From Fulvivirga imtechensis AK7 (lineage in GTDB: Bacteria; Bacteroidota; Bacteroidia; Cytophagales; Cyclobacteriaceae), in contig NZ_AMZN01000022.1 of the NCBI RefSeq assembly GCF_000331535.1, positions 1 to 41,985 on the forward strand: 41,985 nucleotides of DNA, written 5' to 3'. Under the pieces are notes generated by a model, which was given only the letters and a program-made list of their open reading frames with translations, was not told the DNA's origin and did no database searches. The position numbers and the translations under genes were made by a program. This document shows positions 24,190-33,045 of the stretch, piece after piece; the stretch's first letter is position 1, and each line of letters opens with the position of its first letter.

Positions 24190-26781
24190 ATGACAATGAG
24201 AAGTGCCTTTTGGTATTTACCAATATGTTCGGCCATATTGTTAATAGTACTAATAATAGTAAATATATTTGCGAAGGAAAGGCCTGACCGCAACCGATCA
24301 ATTTCAACCTGTGAAACAGCTCCCTCAGTTGCGATTGAACCAATAAAACCAGCGGACCCGAAGTTTGATCTAAAACTTGCACAAACAGAGCAAAGCTTCT
24401 TCTCGAATATTTTTAGTACGGACGATTGGCCTGCGCGTTGGAATTGTGGTATTTGGACACCTTTCCACGGATGGTTATATATTACCTCCGATGTCCTGAT
24501 TTGGCTGGCCTATTTCATGATACCACTCATCCTCGGCTTTTACCTGTACAGGGCGAAGGAGAAGCTCCCTTTCAGGTCGATCTTTATTTTGTTCATAAGT
24601 TTTATTCTGGCATGTGGTCTCACACACTTGATGGACGCTGTTATCTTTTGGTGGCCTGCTTATGGCCTTAGCGCGGTAATCAGGTTCGCTACGGCTGTGG
24701 TTTCCCTGGGTACAGTATTTGCGCTTGTTAAAATTACCCCGGAAGTACTCAAATTCAAAAGTCCTCAGCAGCTTGAGAAACTCATTAACGAACTTACTTT
24801 TTTAAATGAAAGGCTGCATCTCGAGATAAAGCAACGTGAGGCCGCTGAAGCTGAGCTTAGACGGCTCAATGAGGAACTGGAGCGGAAAGTAGAGGATCGT
24901 ACGGCTGACCTTCAACAATCAAATCAGAATCTGAAGAGGATAAATGATCTGTTCAGGTCAGCACAAAAAGCGGCAGGCATAGGTATATGGGAAGTTGATC
25001 TGGAACGCCAACGGGTCTTTTTTTCACGGGAGGTAAATGAGATCTATAATGTGGACTCGCAAGGGCCTTTGACGGTTCAGGAGTGCCTGCAGTACATACA
25101 CTCTGAAGATCGCCAGGCGGTGTTGAAGCTTGCAAGGAAAGCAGTGGCAAAAGGAATACCCTATGACAAGGAAATAAGAATCATTACAGGTGACAAGAAG
25201 ATGCTTTGGTCAAGGGCGGTAGGTATACCTGTGAAGCCCGAAGATGAAGTTGTAGCCTTACGGGGGCTGATAATGAATATTGATCCGCTCAAAACTTCAC
25301 AACAAAAAATTGAGGAGAGCAGGCGGGTGCTCACTATGGCTTTGGAAGCAGGGGAAATAGGTGTATGGCACTGGCATATCAAAGAAAATAAGCTGGAATG
25401 GGACGATTATATGCATCAGCTTTTTGATTACCCTAAGGCGCAGTTCAAGGGTACTCTTGATGAATTTATGCAGCGCATACATCAAGATGATACTCAGAAA
25501 GTAAACAAAGCCATTGCCGTAGCATTGGAAAGAGAGGTGAAGCTTGATGTTACATTCAGGATACGCACCGGCCAGGGTAAAATAAGGATCATACAGTCTA
25601 AGGGAGAGGTGATTACCGATGATCAGGGTAATGCTGAATCAATAGTGGGCCTTTCCATAAATATTACGGCCGCCAAAGCATATGAAGAAACACTTAAGGA
25701 AAGTGAACAAAGGTTTAGGGCTGCGGTTGACTATTCGCCCATTGGTGTAGCATTGGTAAGTCTGAAGGGAAAACTGTTTAAGGTTAATCAGGCGCTTGCG
25801 AGTATGCTCAATTATTCTGAAAAAGAATTGCTCAACCTGGATTTTAGCGAGATAACGCATCCCTCCGATGTGAACAGTGACGCTAAGCAAATTAAGAAGC
25901 TTCTGCAAGGCAGAATAGCCAGTTTTCAGGCTGATAAGCGCTATCTGAGAAAAGACGGTAAAAGCATTTGGATCCAACTCAATGTTTCCCTGGTCAAAGA
26001 TGCTAACAAGGAACCAAAATACTTTATCGCTCAGATACTGGACATCACGGAAAGGAAAATGGCTGAGGAGAAAATTCAGGAGACAGTGAGGCAGCGTACC
26101 GCGCAGTTGGAGGCAATGAACCAGGAGCTGGAGGCGTTCAGCTATTCAGTGTCACATGACTTGCGGTCACCATTGAGAAGTATTCATGGCTTTAGCCAGG
26201 CCCTGCTTGAAGATTATGCCACTTCACTCGATGAAATGGGTAATGACTATCTTAACCGGGTTTCTGCAGCTAGTGTGCGCATGGGCCATCTTATTGACGA
26301 TCTGCTTGCCCTGGCACGGATTACAAGACAAGATATGAAGATTGATATTATAGATGTATCTGAGGTGGCTGAGCAGGTGGCTACAGCATTAAAGGCCGAA
26401 AGATACCAAAACACAGAATTTATAATCAAGCCGGGCCTGAAAGCGCATGCAGACCAGGGGTTGCTGACTGTAGCCCTTGAAAACCTGTTCGAAAATGCAG
26501 CGAAATATTCTCGGGTAAAAGATCATCCGAAAGTGGAGTTTGGAGAGCATTCTGCCAATGGAAAGAATACTTTCTTCATTAAGGATAATGGGGTCGGGTT
26601 TGACATGCAATATGCGGATAAGCTGTTCGGAGCGTTTCAACGACTGCATACCGCAAAGGAATTTGAAGGAACAGGAATTGGGCTGGCGACCGTAAAGCGA
26701 GTGATCCATCGCCATGGAGGTGAGATCTGGGCGGAGAGCGAACTGGGGGTCGGCTCTTGTTTTTATTTTACTTTAACTTAA
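24190..26781 (+). CDS. Ethylene-receptor-like sensor histidine kinase with PAS domains
   Basis: An 863-residue membrane kinase. An N-terminal helix (about 10-28) and a loop of about 60 residues precede a three-helix module (about 98-182) that matches the ethylene-binding domain of plant ETR1 and its bacterial relatives. Asp101, Tyr108, Ile111, Pro112, Cys142 and His146 correspond in identity and spacing to ETR1 Asp25, Tyr32, Ile35, Pro36, Cys65 and His69. Cys65/His69 bind Cu(I). Coiled coil (about 195-245) and three PAS domains (about 255-370, 375-500, 505-625) follow. HisKA has His656 (SYSVSHDLRSPL); HATPase ends in GTGIGLATVKRVI. The next gene, 11 nt downstream, encodes the Rcp1-type receiver usually paired with such kinases. 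Confidence 0.9.
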   Translation: MTMRSAFWYLPICSAILLIVLIIVNIFAKERPDRNRSISTCETAPSVAIEPIKPADPKFDLKLAQTEQSFFSNIFSTDDWPARWNCGIWTPFHGWLYITSDVLIWLAYFMIPLILGFYLYRAKEKLPFRSIFILFISFILACGLTHLMDAVIFWWPAYGLSAVIRFATAVVSLGTVFALVKITPEVLKFKSPQQLEKLINELTFLNERLHLEIKQREAAEAELRRLNEELERKVEDRTADLQQSNQNLKRINDLFRSAQKAAGIGIWEVDLERQRVFFSREVNEIYNVDSQGPLTVQECLQYIHSEDRQAVLKLARKAVAKGIPYDKEIRIITGDKKMLWSRAVGIPVKPEDEVVALRGLIMNIDPLKTSQQKIEESRRVLTMALEAGEIGVWHWHIKENKLEWDDYMHQLFDYPKAQFKGTLDEFMQRIHQDDTQKVNKAIAVALEREVKLDVTFRIRTGQGKIRIIQSKGEVITDDQGNAESIVGLSINITAAKAYEETLKESEQRFRAAVDYSPIGVALVSLKGKLFKVNQALASMLNYSEKELLNLDFSEITHPSDVNSDAKQIKKLLQGRIASFQADKRYLRKDGKSIWIQLNVSLVKDANKEPKYFIAQILDITERKMAEEKIQETVRQRTAQLEAMNQELEAFSYSVSHDLRSPLRSIHGFSQALLEDYATSLDEMGNDYLNRVSAASVRMGHLIDDLLALARITRQDMKIDIIDVSEVAEQVATALKAERYQNTEFIIKPGLKAHADQGLLTVALENLFENAAKYSRVKDHPKVEFGEHSANGKNTFFIKDNGVGFDMQYADKLFGAFQRLHTAKEFEGTGIGLATVKRVIHRHGGEIWAESELGVGSCFYFTLT

Positions 26782-26792
26782 TCATCAAAACC

Positions 26793-27224
26793 ATGTCAGG
26801 AAAAATACTTTTGGTAGAAGACAGCGAAGACGATATAACACTTACACTCAGAGCGTTAAAAAAGAAAAACATAGCCAATGAAGTCGTTATAGTGAGGGAT
26901 GGCGTGGAAGCGCTGGACAAACTCTTCGGAAGAAATGGAGAAAACTTGGTGAAACCTGCGCTAATTCTCCTGGATCTTAAACTACCAAAGCTGGATGGCC
27001 TGGAAGTGCTCAAAGAGATCAGGAAAAATGAAAAAACCAAAGGATATTCGGTAGTGGTTTTAACCACCTCTAACCAGGAAGAAGATATTGTTAAAAGCTA
27101 CTCCCTGGGAGCAAATAGTTATATCAGAAAACCTGTTGATTTTGCCCAATTTACCGAAGCGGTAGGCCAGCTTGGGCTGTACTGGCTTGTATTAAACGAA
27201 CCTAATCCTGTAATAAATGAATGA
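26793..27224 (+). CDS. Rcp1-like single-domain response regulator
   Basis: A 143-residue receiver with no output domain, starting at ATG 26793. VEDSEDD provides the acidic pocket, Asp61 in LILLDLKLPKLDG is the phospho-acceptor, the switch Thr is in VVLTTSNQEED, and Lys in YIRKPVDF. The longer beta-4/alpha-4 region with QEEDIVKSYSLGANSY is typical of the Rcp1 family, which receives phosphate from phytochrome- and ethylene-receptor-type kinases. It overlaps the next gene by 8 nt. It is most likely the direct partner of the 24190 kinase and passes phosphate onward. Confidence 0.92.
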   Translation: MSGKILLVEDSEDDITLTLRALKKKNIANEVVIVRDGVEALDKLFGRNGENLVKPALILLDLKLPKLDGLEVLKEIRKNEKTKGYSVVVLTTSNQEEDIVKSYSLGANSYIRKPVDFAQFTEAVGQLGLYWLVLNEPNPVINE

Positions 27225-28668
27225 GGAGTTGAAAATACTGGTTATCGAAGATTCCGTTGACGACTTTGACCTTTTGGTTAGGGAGATCAGGCGGGCAGGC
27301 TATAATGTTTTGGCGGAAAGGATAGAAACTGCCGAAGAGTTGGAAAAAAACCTTGCCCGGCATTGGGACCTGGTGATCAGTGATAACCGGCTTCCGAGGT
27401 TAAATGCACCCACGGCCCTTAAACTCACCCGCTCCTTCGATCAGAATATACCTTTTTTTATAGTATCAGGCACAATAGGAGAAGAGGCGGCAGTGGAGGC
27501 CATGCGTGCGGGAGCAAATGATTACATGTTAAAGGGAAACTTAAAGAGACTGATCCCCGCTATAGCCAGAGAATTAAAAGAAGCGAATAATCGCCAAAGA
27601 AGGAAAGCGGCGGAGCAAAAGCTTGCCAAAAGCCAGAAGATGTATCAGTTTCTGTCAGGAAGCATTGAAGATGCCTTTATAGCATTGGATCATTCGCTCA
27701 ATATTATTCATTGCAATGGTGCGGCAAAAAAGGAATTTAACGTAAAGAATGATGTACTGGGAGCAGCTATCCTGTCTCTATTTCCCGAGTGGAGAGATAC
27801 CAGGATCGAGAAAAAGATAAGGTCTGTACAGAAAAACAGCAAATCTGAGCACATTTCGTTTGAGTATGATGGCCGTGAATATTTTGAAGGCAGTATTTAT
27901 CCTACCGAAGAGGGCGTGTCTATAATTGTAAGAAAGATCACCGAACAAAAGCAGGCAGAAGAAAACCTTCGCAAGATCAATACGGAGCTGGAAACCCTGA
28001 TGTACCGTATTTCTCACGACCTCAAAGGGCCTGTGGCCTCTATTCTCGGCCTGATCAATATCGGTTATATGGATTTCCACGATGAGGAATTCAGGAATTA
28101 TCTGGGCATGTTGGATAAGAGCGCTTTCCAACTGAAGAAAACATTGGATGAATTGCTGAACCTGACCCGGATAAAGCAGGGGCAGATCGTTCCGGAGGAA
28201 GTTTTCGTCTCCGAAATAATAAGTGATGTAAGCGAAGGACTGAAATATAACGAAGGCTTTTCAAAAGTTGAGATAATGATGAACCTTAATAGCGAACACA
28301 GGGTTTGCAACGACAGAAGGTTGTTGTCCTCTATATTTCAAAATCTATTGGAAAACGCTATTAAATACAGAAGCACCGACCGCAATCGTAAATCCTGGGT
28401 GATGGTGAGTGCCAATAAGGTCAAAGGCGGCTTGAGGGTACAGGTTCAGGATAATGGGGAAGGTATTTCCAGCAAGTTGCAGGAAAAGGTCTTTGATATG
28501 TTTTACCGGGCCAATGAGTATTCTTCCGGTTCAGGTTTGGGTTTATATATAGTAAAAAATGCGGTGGAAAAGATAAAGGGCTCTATAACTCTTGAAAGCA
28601 AAAAAGGAGAGGGTTGCCGCTTTGAGGTCACTATTCCCGACCTGGAACAAAACCCTTCGACTGAATGA
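27217..28668 (+). CDS. Receiver-PAS-histidine kinase hybrid
   Basis: A 483-residue soluble protein. The receiver (5-122) has EDSVDD and acceptor Asp56 in the SDNRLP loop. A PAS-like domain (about 140-245) with IALDHSLNIIHCNGAA follows. HisKA has His267 in YRISHDLKGPVAS; the HATPase has LLENAIKYRS, VQDNGEGIS and GSGLGLYIV. With the input receiver at the N-terminus, kinase activity is probably controlled by phosphorylation from another kinase, such as the gene two upstream. It is translationally coupled on both sides (8-nt overlap upstream, ATGA downstream). The kinase core closely resembles that of 33046-33777. Confidence 0.93.
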   Translation: MNEELKILVIEDSVDDFDLLVREIRRAGYNVLAERIETAEELEKNLARHWDLVISDNRLPRLNAPTALKLTRSFDQNIPFFIVSGTIGEEAAVEAMRAGANDYMLKGNLKRLIPAIARELKEANNRQRRKAAEQKLAKSQKMYQFLSGSIEDAFIALDHSLNIIHCNGAAKKEFNVKNDVLGAAILSLFPEWRDTRIEKKIRSVQKNSKSEHISFEYDGREYFEGSIYPTEEGVSIIVRKITEQKQAEENLRKINTELETLMYRISHDLKGPVASILGLINIGYMDFHDEEFRNYLGMLDKSAFQLKKTLDELLNLTRIKQGQIVPEEVFVSEIISDVSEGLKYNEGFSKVEIMMNLNSEHRVCNDRRLLSSIFQNLLENAIKYRSTDRNRKSWVMVSANKVKGGLRVQVQDNGEGISSKLQEKVFDMFYRANEYSSGSGLGLYIVKNAVEKIKGSITLESKKGEGCRFEVTIPDLEQNPSTE

Positions 28669-31022
28669 TCGAAAAAATACAACATTCACCGCATCCGGAG
28701 ACAGAAGACGATCCGCAGCATATTAACATCCTCGTTGTTGAGGATACAGAGGATGATTATAACCTTATCATCAGAAAAATAGAAAATGAAGGCTATCAGG
28801 TCAACTCTTTGCGTGTGGAAACGGCTCAGGAGTATGAGAAGGCCCTGGAAACGGATAATTGGGATGTTGTACTCAGTGATAACAGCCTGCCGCAATTTGA
28901 TGCTATCTCAGCCCTCAAAATTACCAGAAAGAAGTACCCGTTCCTTCCTTTTATTATTGTATCCGGCACTATAGGTGAGGAGGTAGCCGTGGAGGCCATG
29001 CGCTCCGGGGCTAATGATTTTTTACTTAAAGACAACCTGGCAAGGCTTGCACCGGCAGTTGAAAAAGAAATCAGGGATAGTAAAATAATTATCTCCAAGG
29101 CAGCGGCTGATGAGGCGCTGAAAGAAAGTGAAGAACGCTACCGGCTGCTGGCTGAAAATATCCAGGACCTTGTGTGCCTTCACAATCCGGACGGCAGCTA
29201 TTTATGGGTGAGCCCATCGGTGTATAAAATTCTGGGATATTCACCGGAAGAGTTAATAGGCAAAAAGCATTTTGACCTTATTCACCCGGATGATACAGCC
29301 AACCGGAAAGAAGAATACAGCAACCTGTTCAAAACTAATATTCCCGGTAAAGTGGTGCGCTTTTCATACCGGATGAGGCGCAAAGACGGCATCTATATTT
29401 ACGTAGAAACTATTCTGCAGCCTGTATTTAAATCCGATGAACTGATCAGGGTGCTGAGTACCTCCAGGGATATCACCGAGCAAAAGCTGGCTCACGATCT
29501 GCTGATTGAAAGTGAGGCCAAATACCAGAGCGTGGTTGAATCCATTGCCGAAGGGGTTATATTATATGACGATGAAGGCCATATTGGAGCTTTTAATAAA
29601 AGCGCTGCTCAGATTCTGAGGTCTAAGGCAGCAAGTAGCAAGGCTTTTGAGAAAGAGCTTCTGGAGAATTTCCAATTTATCAAGCCAAACATGTCTGTCT
29701 ACCCTCAGGACGAAATGCCTGCACCTGTAACATTGCGCACAGGTAAGCCCTGCTCACAGGTAATTATGGGTGTGCGAGACCGGGGGGATCTTATTTGGCT
29801 TTCAATGAACTCACAGCCTTTTTTGCAGCCCAATGGCAACGTTGGTGTAGTAGTATCATTTTCCGACATCACCGAACAAAAGGTGTATGAGGACCGGGTT
29901 ACGGCAGTCGCCCAGGAGCTGACCAACCTTATTGATACTGCTAACGCACCCATTTTTGGCATTGATTGGAATGGTAAGATCAATGAATGGAACCAGGTGA
30001 CAGCAAAGATCACAGGGTATGCAAAATCAGAGGTAATGGGAAAGAAGCTTATCGATGAGTTTATTCTCGATGGCTACAAAGTGGCGGTTACTGACCTGCT
30101 TAAGAATGCCCTGAGAGGAAAGGATGTGACGAACTATGAGCTTCCGATCTATACCCGAAATGGCAAGGTGGTGACCATGCTTTTTAACGCCACTCCTCGC
30201 AGAAATCTGCACGCGGAGATCATTGGTGTTGTGGGCGTTGGTCAAAATATCACTGAGCTGATCGAGTATCGGGAGCGCCTGGAACTGAAGGTCGCCGAGA
30301 GAACTAAGGAACTTAATGAAGCTTTAATGAAAGAAAAAGAGCTGGTGGCATTGAAATCCAAATTTGTTTCTATGGCTTCGCACGAATTTCGCACTCCGCT
30401 GTCAACGATCACTTTTGCCACTAATTTTATTAAAAAATACTTGTCCAGGTTGCAACCCGAGGAGGTACTGCGTAAGCTGGATAAGGTAGAAGAACAAGTG
30501 GGGCATATGACCTACTTGCTCGATGATGTATTGCTTATCGGAAAGAGTGAGTCAGGAAAGATCAAGCTTCATCCGGTTGTAATCAACATCAGCGACTTCT
30601 GCAAAAAAATAATTGAGGAGGTTTCCCATAGCACTAAAAATACTCATAAGATCTTATTCTCAATTTCATGCAAAACCAAAGAGATCAGCATAGATGAGAA
30701 GCTACTGAGAAATATATTGATCAACCTGCTTACCAATGCGATTAAATTTTCTCCCGGAAAGGACAAAGTGTTGTTAGACGTAATATGTACTGCTTATAAA
30801 TTAACCATGCTGGTTAGAGACTGGGGTATGGGTATAGAAAAAGAAGATCAGGAAAAGATCTTTGAGCCTTTTCACAGAGCCAGTAGCGTTGGAGCCATAC
30901 AAGGCACAGGCTTGGGCTTATCAATAGTGAAAAAGGCCATAGAGCTGCAAGGCGGAACTATTGAGGTAAACAGTGCGGTTGGAAAAGGCACGGCAATAAA
31001 GATTGAGATACCATTTGCATGA
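28665..31022 (+). CDS. Receiver-triple PAS-histidine kinase hybrid
   Basis: A 785-residue soluble protein. The receiver (about 20-140) has VEDTEDD and Asp72 in LSDNSLPQFDA, closely like the receiver of the preceding protein. Three PAS domains follow (about 150-275 with a PAC ending DITEQKLAH; 280-405; 410-535). A coiled coil leads to a HisKA of the MASHEFRTPLSTI type, a different subfamily from the SHDLKGP kinases nearby. HATPase motifs are LLTNAIKFSPG, VRDWGMGIE and GTGLGLSIVKKAI. ATGA overlaps at both ends show tight coupling. It may integrate several cytoplasmic signals, but no cofactor can be assigned from sequence. Confidence 0.93.
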   Translation: MIEKIQHSPHPETEDDPQHINILVVEDTEDDYNLIIRKIENEGYQVNSLRVETAQEYEKALETDNWDVVLSDNSLPQFDAISALKITRKKYPFLPFIIVSGTIGEEVAVEAMRSGANDFLLKDNLARLAPAVEKEIRDSKIIISKAAADEALKESEERYRLLAENIQDLVCLHNPDGSYLWVSPSVYKILGYSPEELIGKKHFDLIHPDDTANRKEEYSNLFKTNIPGKVVRFSYRMRRKDGIYIYVETILQPVFKSDELIRVLSTSRDITEQKLAHDLLIESEAKYQSVVESIAEGVILYDDEGHIGAFNKSAAQILRSKAASSKAFEKELLENFQFIKPNMSVYPQDEMPAPVTLRTGKPCSQVIMGVRDRGDLIWLSMNSQPFLQPNGNVGVVVSFSDITEQKVYEDRVTAVAQELTNLIDTANAPIFGIDWNGKINEWNQVTAKITGYAKSEVMGKKLIDEFILDGYKVAVTDLLKNALRGKDVTNYELPIYTRNGKVVTMLFNATPRRNLHAEIIGVVGVGQNITELIEYRERLELKVAERTKELNEALMKEKELVALKSKFVSMASHEFRTPLSTITFATNFIKKYLSRLQPEEVLRKLDKVEEQVGHMTYLLDDVLLIGKSESGKIKLHPVVINISDFCKKIIEEVSHSTKNTHKILFSISCKTKEISIDEKLLRNILINLLTNAIKFSPGKDKVLLDVICTAYKLTMLVRDWGMGIEKEDQEKIFEPFHRASSVGAIQGTGLGLSIVKKAIELQGGTIEVNSAVGKGTAIKIEIPFA

Positions 31023-31381
31023 AAAAAATATTAATTATTGATGATACGCTGCATCTGCTGGAAGAGATCAGCGATATTTTACGCATGGAAGGTTATGAGG
31101 TGATTACAGCCTATGATGCTTTTGATGGCATGAGAAAGATCAGCACGTCTAATCCGCATCTGATCATTACGGATATACTCATGCCTGAAATGGATGGATT
31201 TGAACTTATATCGAAGATAAGGTCAGTAGACAAACATCAAACTACCCCTATTATTGTACTTTCTGCGCAGGCCGCTAAGGAAAATATGCAAAAAGCTGAA
31301 GAACTTAAAGCAAATTTATACCTTAGAAAGCCTTGTACTGCGGATGAATTGTTATCTTCCATAGAAAAATTGCTTAACTAA
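31019..31381 (+). CDS. CheY-like single-domain response regulator
   Basis: A 120-residue receiver: IIDDTLHL acidic pair, phospho-acceptor Asp52 in IITDILMPEMDG, switch Ser in VLSAQAAKE and Lys in LRKPC. No output domain, so it acts by protein contact or as a relay step. It overlaps the 28665 kinase gene by 4 nt and is followed after 5 nt by the LuxR-type regulator. It is a plausible direct substrate of the upstream kinase. Confidence 0.93.
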   Translation: MKKILIIDDTLHLLEEISDILRMEGYEVITAYDAFDGMRKISTSNPHLIITDILMPEMDGFELISKIRSVDKHQTTPIIVLSAQAAKENMQKAEELKANLYLRKPCTADELLSSIEKLLN

Positions 31382-31386
31382 TATCC

Positions 31387-32043
31387 ATGGCACTTATAAG
31401 AATATTGTTAGTAGATGATCATGCCTTAATGCGAGAAGGTGTTGCGTCAATGCTTAAGAATGTAGAATTCATAGACGTAGTCGGAAAAGTGGAGAGCGGT
31501 GAAGACGCGATCAATGCCGCTCAGGACCTTAATCCTGATATTATACTCATGGATATTATGATGAAAGGGATGACTGGTATCGAGGCGTCTCGTTGGATCA
31601 AAGAACAAAACAGCAACATAAAAGTAATCCTGCTTTCGGGTGAAGTAAACCAGGATTTTATTTCGCTGAGCGCAAAGGTAGGGGTAAATGGCTACCTGCC
31701 AAAAGATGTTAGCAAAGAAACGCTCGTTGACGCGATCAAAAAGGTATACGCAGGTGAGAAATATTTTAGCCCTACGGTAATGAATATTGTTTTTGAGCAG
31801 TTTTATCAGCAGGAGTCGGACGAAAAAAAGCCGGTACAGAAAAGTAAGGATCTGACCACTCGCGAGTTTGAGGTGCTGGAACAGGTTGCTCTGGGAAAGT
31901 CTAACCAGGAAGTAGCTGACTCATTGTTTATCAGCATCAAAACTGTAGAAACACATAAAACCAATATTCTTTCAAAGCTAGGGTTAAAAAATACGGCAGA
32001 ACTGGTAAAGTACGCCATTAAAAATAACATTATCGAACTCTGA
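31387..32043 (+). CDS. NarL/FixJ-family response regulator with LuxR-type HTH
   Basis: A 218-residue DNA-binding regulator. The receiver (1-125) has VDDHALMREG and Asp56 in IILMDIMMKGMTG, and the switch residue is in LLSGEVNQ. A linker leads to the LuxR-type helix-turn-helix at about 150-215 (LTTREFEVLEQVALGKSNQEVADSL ... IKTVETHKTNILSKLGL; here split). It is the only member of this operon with a DNA-binding output, so it is the best candidate for the transcriptional endpoint of the cascade. Confidence 0.94.
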   Translation: MALIRILLVDDHALMREGVASMLKNVEFIDVVGKVESGEDAINAAQDLNPDIILMDIMMKGMTGIEASRWIKEQNSNIKVILLSGEVNQDFISLSAKVGVNGYLPKDVSKETLVDAIKKVYAGEKYFSPTVMNIVFEQFYQQESDEKKPVQKSKDLTTREFEVLEQVALGKSNQEVADSLFISIKTVETHKTNILSKLGLKNTAELVKYAIKNNIIEL

Positions 32044-32078
32044 TAGCATCACTTAGTAGTGGTTGTCAGTAATATCCC

Positions 32079-32115
32079 CTAAGTCAGGTTCGGGGTTTCC
32101 CCCGGCTTCCCTTAG
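32079..32115. terminator. Hairpin after the signalling operon
   Basis: CTAAG (32079-32083) pairs with CTTAG (32111-32115), and CGGGG (32091-32095) with CCCCG (32100-32104) around a TTTC loop. It starts 36 nt after the LuxR-type gene. No T-run follows, so it may be a factor-dependent terminator or an RNA-stabilising structure. Confidence 0.35.
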
Positions 32116-32294
32116 ATGAACTCTGAGTTTGAACATACAGTTTTCATAACACCCTGTCCGCACCTGTGATAAAGGTCGCTATATCCTCTTTTCTCGCCCC
32201 TTTTTATCAGCAAATTTCTGATTTTTTACTTTCAGGGATACCCTCATAAAATGCCTCTTGTGTTTGTCCACTTTTGCATAAAGAATTTTTTAAT

Positions 32295-33035
32295 ATGAGA
32301 GCTGACAACAGATTTTTTGCAGGACTTATTCAATTAGGTGTTTTCCTTTTGACCTTGCTTGCTCTTACGTTTTATGCCAACGCTCAAGGATTATCTTCAA
32401 GCCAGGATGTGTCTTCGGATATTAGGGTGGAGGAAGAAAATAATTCGATTTTCAAATACAGAGGTATTGAAGCTTCCTTGGGCACGAGGCATTTATTTTT
32501 GGAAAGTGATATTCCGGAGATCAGTAATCTTGAAGTATTGCAAGAGGGCGGTAATGCCGCATTTACCTTTGGCAATAGTTACAGCCGCATTACACTTAGG
32601 CTAATCGGGCTTTATTATTCAGCCGCGAGTATCAGCAGGACTATAGATATGCTGGAAATGGAGCTGAGCTCTAATATTTATGCGTTCAAGGCCATGCACA
32701 TTCCCTCTGATAGATTTGATTTTTACTTTTTAACTGGGGTCAGCAATCAACTTCTGAGGTTCTATGGCCACTATATTGACAAAGCTGATCGCGCTGAAAG
32801 CAAAGGAGCTGCGGGCCGGGAGCCTTACCTGGGAAGGATCAGCATGATCAATCTTAATCTGGGAGTAGGAATAGAATATAAGATAGAGCGAGAAAGGGAT
32901 TTTGTCCATGTTTTTCTGGAGGGAAAATCCGGTTTCCCTCTAAGTACGGTAGCTGATACAGAGGCCTTTGACAACACCCGTATTGAAGACATTTATGCAC
33001 TCAATATTGGAGTGAGGTTTGGCAGGAAAAATTAA
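32295..33035 (+). CDS. Exported, probably outer-membrane beta-strand protein
   Basis: A 246-residue protein from ATG 32295, with a long signal peptide ending ALTFYANA before QGLSSSQ. The mature part alternates polar and hydrophobic residues in strands (GNSYSRITLRLIGLYYSA, FDFYFLTGVSNQLLRFYG, LNLGVGIEYKIERE, FVHVFLEGKSG) and ends in IYALNIGVRFGRKN, consistent with a small outer-membrane barrel, though it lacks a C-terminal aromatic. I recognise no named family. It lies 10 nt before a sensorless histidine kinase, which hints at a functional tie. Confidence 0.72.
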   Translation: MRADNRFFAGLIQLGVFLLTLLALTFYANAQGLSSSQDVSSDIRVEEENNSIFKYRGIEASLGTRHLFLESDIPEISNLEVLQEGGNAAFTFGNSYSRITLRLIGLYYSAASISRTIDMLEMELSSNIYAFKAMHIPSDRFDFYFLTGVSNQLLRFYGHYIDKADRAESKGAAGREPYLGRISMINLNLGVGIEYKIERERDFVHVFLEGKSGFPLSTVADTEAFDNTRIEDIYALNIGVRFGRKN

Positions 33036-33045
33036 TTACAAAGCA

